Of a DNA stretch of 64,000 bases, positions 61,138 to 64,000 are shown piece after piece. The notes under the pieces are model-generated. The model made no database searches. It was not told the DNA's origin and was given only the letters and a program-made list of their open reading frames with translations. Made by a program: the position numbers and the translations under genes. Positions within the stretch are counted from its first letter, which is position 1, and every line of letters starts with the position of its first letter. The stretch comes from JAGPUQ01 sp036677085. GTDB taxonomy: Bacteria; Pseudomonadota; Gammaproteobacteria; Pseudomonadales; Porticoccaceae. The stretch lies in assembly GCA_036677085.1 (NCBI GenBank), contig JAKFFI010000064.1, forward strand, positions 86,429 to 150,428, written 5' to 3'.

Positions 61138-62462
61138 CTGGATACTTCTCCTATTCTTTGGCCATGAAAACGGGTCTCGGAAAGAACAGTCTGGAAAGCC
61201 TCCCTCAGAATGCCGAGGCCGGCTGCGAAAACATCATCCTCAATGGTAAGCGGTGCCAGCACCTTGACGACTTCATCGTCGGCGCCGCTGGTTTCGATAA
61301 TCAGCCCGTTCTGGAACGCCGCTCGTGTGATGGCTGCCGCAGTTTTTCCGGATCCGGTATCAATGCCGAGCATCATGCCGCGACCCTTGATTTTGAGCGG
61401 GACGTCGTGATCCGCGACGATCTGTTCAAGGCTATTGGCAAGCAAGTCCGCGCGGCGCTGTATGTCGGCTGCAAAGTTGTCCGTGCGCCAGAAATGCCGA
61501 AGCGCCGCCGCCGCAGTCACAAAGGCATGGCAGTTGCCGCGAAAGGTGCCGTTGTGTTCGCCGGGATTCCATTGGTCGAGTTTCGGGCTGAAAAGGGTGA
61601 GCGCGAAAGGCAGCCCCATGCCGGAAAGTGATTTCGCCATGGTGACAATGTCTGGCTTGACGCCGGATTTTTCGAAGCTGAAGAACTCTCCGGTACGGCC
61701 GCATCCCGCCTGGATGTCATCGATGATCAGCAGTGAGCCGTGCGCCTTTGCGATGCGTGCTATCTTGCGCAGCCATTCAGGCGACGCCACGTTGAGGCCG
61801 CCTTCGCCCTGGACTGTTTCAACCAGGATCGCGCAAGCCGGGTCGAGTCCGCTGGACGAATCATTGAGACGCCGTTCCAGCATATCGGCAGTGTCGATGT
61901 CATCGCCGAAATAGCCGTCGAACGGCTCATGGCTGACATCGGTAAGTGCGACGCCTGCACCACCGCGTTTGCTCTCGTTCCCGGTGCATGCGAGCGAACC
62001 CAGCGTCATGCCATGAAATCCATTGGTGAAGGCGATGACATTGGTGCGTCCCGTCACCTTGCGGGCCAGCTTCAACGCCGCTTCCACCGCATTGGTGCCG
62101 GTCGGTCCGGGGAACATCACCTTATACTCCAGGCCGCGGGGCTTCAGGATGGTTGTCTCCAGTTCCTCAAGGAATGCCTGTTTTGCGTTCGTGTGCATAT
62201 CCAGGCTATGGGTCACGCCGTCACTGTTGATATAACGGAGTAACGCCTGCTTAAGAACCGGGTGGTTATGTCCATAATTGAGGCTGCTGCACCCGGATAG
62301 GAAATCAAGATAGCGGCCGCCCTTGCTGTCATATAGCCATGGACCCTCGGCGCGCACGAACTGGCGCGGTATTGCGCGGCAATAGCTCCGCACATTGGAT
62401 TCCAGACGTTCATAGACAGATGTATCGGGTTTCACGTTGGAAGGTGCGGGTGAAAGCATCAT
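61131..62462 (-). CDS. ectB: Diaminobutyrate-2-oxoglutarate transaminase EctB
   Basis: 443 residues. Class III aminotransferase: SGCSSLNYGHNHP, FPGPTGTNAVEAALKLARK, NGFHGMTLGSLACTGN, IIDDIQAGCGRTG and the PLP lysine K277 in VTMAKSLSGMG. AGGAAAA lies before the paired ATGs. It forms L-2,4-diaminobutyrate from aspartate semialdehyde with glutamate as donor. Slightly longer C-terminus than usual (about 420), ending HGQRIGEVSRC. No aspartokinase gene (ask_ect) is linked in the window. Confidence 0.95.
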   Translation of the reverse strand: MMLSPAPSNVKPDTSVYERLESNVRSYCRAIPRQFVRAEGPWLYDSKGGRYLDFLSGCSSLNYGHNHPVLKQALLRYINSDGVTHSLDMHTNAKQAFLEELETTILKPRGLEYKVMFPGPTGTNAVEAALKLARKVTGRTNVIAFTNGFHGMTLGSLACTGNESKRGGAGVALTDVSHEPFDGYFGDDIDTADMLERRLNDSSSGLDPACAILVETVQGEGGLNVASPEWLRKIARIAKAHGSLLIIDDIQAGCGRTGEFFSFEKSGVKPDIVTMAKSLSGMGLPFALTLFSPKLDQWNPGEHNGTFRGNCHAFVTAAAALRHFWRTDNFAADIQRRADLLANSLEQIVADHDVPLKIKGRGMMLGIDTGSGKTAAAITRAAFQNGLIIETSGADDEVVKVLAPLTIEDDVFAAGLGILREAFQTVLSETRFHGQRIGEVSRC

Positions 62463-62486
62463 GATATTTTCCTCGCTGTAGTAACA

Positions 62487-63062
62487 TCAGGGCGTAATTT
62501 CGGACACCCTGATCGGCCCGATGGAAATCAATTCTTCGGACTCGTGTGCGCCGCCAAAGTGGACGTCGCTCCTGAAGTGGGGGCGAGTTTGCAGCGTCGC
62601 CCGATGATGGTTTGCAAAGCCCTCGAACATTCTGCGGGACGCTATGTTGGAAGGGGTGACGGTGGTGATCAGACGTGTCGCGTCGCGCACCCCGGGGAGC
62701 TGGAAAAGTTCATCGAGCAAGCGTTGGCCAAGACCCTGGCCGCGCGCCGATGCGTGCACGGCGACCTGCCATACGAACATGCTGTCGGGCTCTCGCGGCG
62801 GGCGGTATCCCGAAATCCAACCCACAATGTTGGCGGCATGTTCGGCCAGAATGCAGGTGTCGGCGAAATGTGTACATTGCAACAGATTGCAATATAACGA
62901 ATTGCAATCAAGCGGTGGACACGCTGCAATCAACTGCGAGACGGCGGGGCCATCGCCTGCTGTTGGCGTGCGAAAAACGAGTTTTCCTATCGGTTCACCC
63001 AATGTTCCTGTATCGGAAAGGTGCATACCACCCACCTTCGTGAGTTGGTTGTTCGGCATCAT
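62487..63062 (-). CDS. ectA: L-2,4-diaminobutyrate acetyltransferase EctA
   Basis: 191 residues, GNAT fold. FRTPTAGDGPAVSQLIAACPPLDCNSLYCNLLQCTHFADTC is the EctA hallmark; the acetyl-CoA loop is VHASARGQGLGQRLLDEL; then TRLITTVTPSNIASRRMFEGFA. GGAAA precedes the ATG. It acetylates the gamma-amino group of diaminobutyrate. First gene of the operon, divergent from ectR across an AT-rich 217-base region. Confidence 0.95.
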   Translation of the reverse strand: MMPNNQLTKVGGMHLSDTGTLGEPIGKLVFRTPTAGDGPAVSQLIAACPPLDCNSLYCNLLQCTHFADTCILAEHAANIVGWISGYRPPREPDSMFVWQVAVHASARGQGLGQRLLDELFQLPGVRDATRLITTVTPSNIASRRMFEGFANHHRATLQTRPHFRSDVHFGGAHESEELISIGPIRVSEITP

Positions 63063-63134
63063 TTATTTCCATGTTTTAATATTTTATTTTGCGAAATATA
63101 ATCTGTTGTCTGTAAGAATAAAACCCCTCGCTTT

Positions 63135-63145
63135 GGGGGGGGGGG
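63135..63145 (+). repeat. Homopolymer of eleven G
   Basis: An uninterrupted run of 11 G lies in the ectA leader region (C11 in the ectA mRNA sense). Such tracts are prone to slipped-strand mispairing and also to sequencing error. Confidence 0.8.
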
Positions 63146-63222
63146 TTATGAAAGAAGCAGCGAAAATATGCAAGAATGTTTTTGACAAATAGGCTATGCG
63201 ATTGATTTTTTTGGGGAAAATA

Positions 63223-63243
63223 ATATTTTATATAATAAAATAT
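63223..63243. promoter_or_regulatory. ectR box: Perfect AT-only palindrome, candidate EctR operator
   Basis: ATATTTTAT-ATA-ATAAAATAT, two exact 9-base arms, lies 36 bases before the ectR start in the ectA-ectR intergenic region. MarR proteins bind such short palindromes. It resembles the EctR1 site I recall for Methylomicrobium (TATTTAGT-GT-ACTATATA) in size and base content. It may control ectR itself, the ect operon, or both. Confidence 0.5.
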
Positions 63244-63279
63244 ATCCGCTGTTTTCCGGTTTTTCCGCAGGATTTGACG

Positions 63280-63780
63280 ATGGTAAACTACAAGCATCGA
63301 ACGGAATCGGCGTTGCGCGCAATCCGAAGCCTGATCCGTGCGGCGGAACTGGGAGGCAAACGGCTGGCTGCGGCCACGGGCCTCACGCCTTCACAACTCG
63401 TGGTACTGCAGGAGGTAGCCCGGCACGAAAAAACGACCGCCGGCGCGATTGCCACGGCGGTGCGCTTCGGGCACGCGACGGTTACCAATATTGTCGACAG
63501 GCTGGAGCAGAATGGGCTGGTTGTCCGCAGGCGCGGTGAACAGGATCGGCGTCAGGTTTGGGTCACGATCACCGCCAATGGACGTTCTGCATTAGCGGCG
63601 GCGCCCGATATGCTGCAAGACAGGTTTCAGACGCGTTATGAGGCGTTGCCGGACTGGGAACAGGCCATGATCGTCGCCATGCTTGAACGGCTGACGGCGT
63701 TACTGGATGCCGATACAAATGACGCCGCGCCATTGATAGATGCGGGTAAAATCGACCGCCCCGCGCCGGGACAGCCGTGA
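63280..63780 (+). CDS. ectR: MarR-family regulator of ectoine genes (EctR-like)
   Basis: 166 residues from an ATG with AGGA nine bases upstream. The winged helix is clear: LAAATGLTPSQLVVLQEVARHEKTTAGAIATAVRFGHATVTNIVDRLEQNGLVVRRRGEQDRRQVWVTIT. Divergent MarR genes next to ectA encode EctR repressors in methylotrophs and halophiles. The wing contains the usual D-R-R. Upstream in-frame codons are AT-rich and rejected as start. An IS3-type transposase end lies downstream. Confidence 0.88.
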   Translation: MVNYKHRTESALRAIRSLIRAAELGGKRLAAATGLTPSQLVVLQEVARHEKTTAGAIATAVRFGHATVTNIVDRLEQNGLVVRRRGEQDRRQVWVTITANGRSALAAAPDMLQDRFQTRYEALPDWEQAMIVAMLERLTALLDADTNDAAPLIDAGKIDRPAPGQP

Positions 63781-63910
63781 TAGCGCGATCAGCCACGTGC
63801 AGCGCGCAAGTATCCCCCACCGCAATGCAGGATTTGGGGACCGCATTAGACTCCCATCAATCCCATCAATCCCATCAATTGATCTTCCCGTCGAATGACG
63901 GACACCGGCA
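63781..63910. other. Spacer between ectR and the IS3 transposase end
   Basis: Contains a 9-base iteration (TCCCATCAA three times, about 63851-63880). The right inverted repeat of the IS should lie in this stretch but I could not fix it. Confidence 0.4.
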
Positions 63911-64000
63911 CTACGCTATTTTTCTTGCTTCAAACTGCGCGGGGCTCATGTAGCCAAGCGACGAGTGTAAGCGGTGACGATTGTAGTAGACCTCGATGTA
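63911..64000 (-). mobile_element. IS3-family transposase OrfB, 3' end, cut by window edge
   Basis: The minus strand reads YIEVYYNRHRLHSSLGYMSP, then AQFEARKIA and a TAG stop. YNxxRxHSxLGYxSPxxFE is the C-terminal signature of IS3-family OrfB (DDE) transposases. The rest is beyond the right edge, so completeness cannot be judged. Confidence 0.9.

Overview
The window reads as chromosome of a high-GC, free-living, aerobic gammaproteobacterium. The evidence is gene order typical of that class (bamD diverging from rluD-pgeF; prmB-aroC; a fimT-pilV-pilW-pilX-pilY1-pilE minor-pilin cluster beside pilS-pilR) together with an oxygenase- and acyl-CoA-rich gene content. The ectoine genes at the right end imply a saline or osmotically variable habitat. 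I cannot name the genus from sequence alone. The DNA is rich in several families of short palindromic and tandem repeats, and one of them has entered a coding region (pilX).

Layout. 0-2 kb: bamD 5' end, rluD, pgeF. 2-3.8 kb: two toxin-antitoxin pairs (VapBC, MNT/HEPN). 3.8-4.4 kb: a 161-bp tandem repeat array. 4.5-19.4 kb: a HopJ-like gene, type IV pilus minor pilins and PilY1, the PilS/PilR two-component system, NadE, an 87-bp tandem repeat and the retraction ATPase PilU. 19.6-25.5 kb: a liu-type leucine/isovalerate operon (liuA, SDR, liuB, liuD). 25.7-29.6 kb: a divergent block around a near-canonical Fur box, with a two-domain multicopper oxidase on one side and a porin, a covalent-FMN domain protein and a PepSY-type membrane protein on the other. 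29.6-34.6 kb: a CPXCG zinc ribbon, a thiolase, prmB, aroC and an MFS permease. 34.6-38.1 kb: a Rieske oxygenase diverging from an alpha/beta hydrolase and a luciferase-like monooxygenase. 38.3 kb: tRNA-Pro(CGG). 38.7-41.5 kb: TetR, a DUF1285 protein and a carboxylesterase. 41.7-47.3 kb: a sulfate uptake operon (YezD-like small protein, OprO/P-type porin, sbp, cysT, cysW, cysA), convergent with the chromate exporter chrA. 48.9-58.2 kb: acyl-CoA metabolism genes (AMP-forming ligase, two CaiB-type CoA-transferases, ADP-forming ligase fused to GNAT, SDR) and a SpeB-family ureohydrolase. 58.3-63.8 kb: a solute symporter with ectDCBA and the divergent MarR regulator ectR. The right edge holds the 3' end of an IS3-family transposase.

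How the parts work together. The minor pilins and PilY1 would form the pilus tip and priming complex, PilSR would control pilin transcription, and PilU would assist retraction. The liu operon would carry isovaleryl-CoA to 3-methylglutaconyl-CoA. The sulfate operon appears to couple an outer-membrane pore to the ABC importer, with ChrA next door to expel chromate, a toxic sulfate mimic. The Fur-box block is the most unusual: its content suggests an iron-regulated envelope redox module without a TonB receptor (porin entry, flavin and PepSY electron transfer, copper oxidase), which I put forward as a candidate undescribed system. The ectoine block is complete for synthesis and hydroxylation. Its more AT-rich control region, G11 tract and adjacent IS suggest a separate origin from the surrounding DNA.
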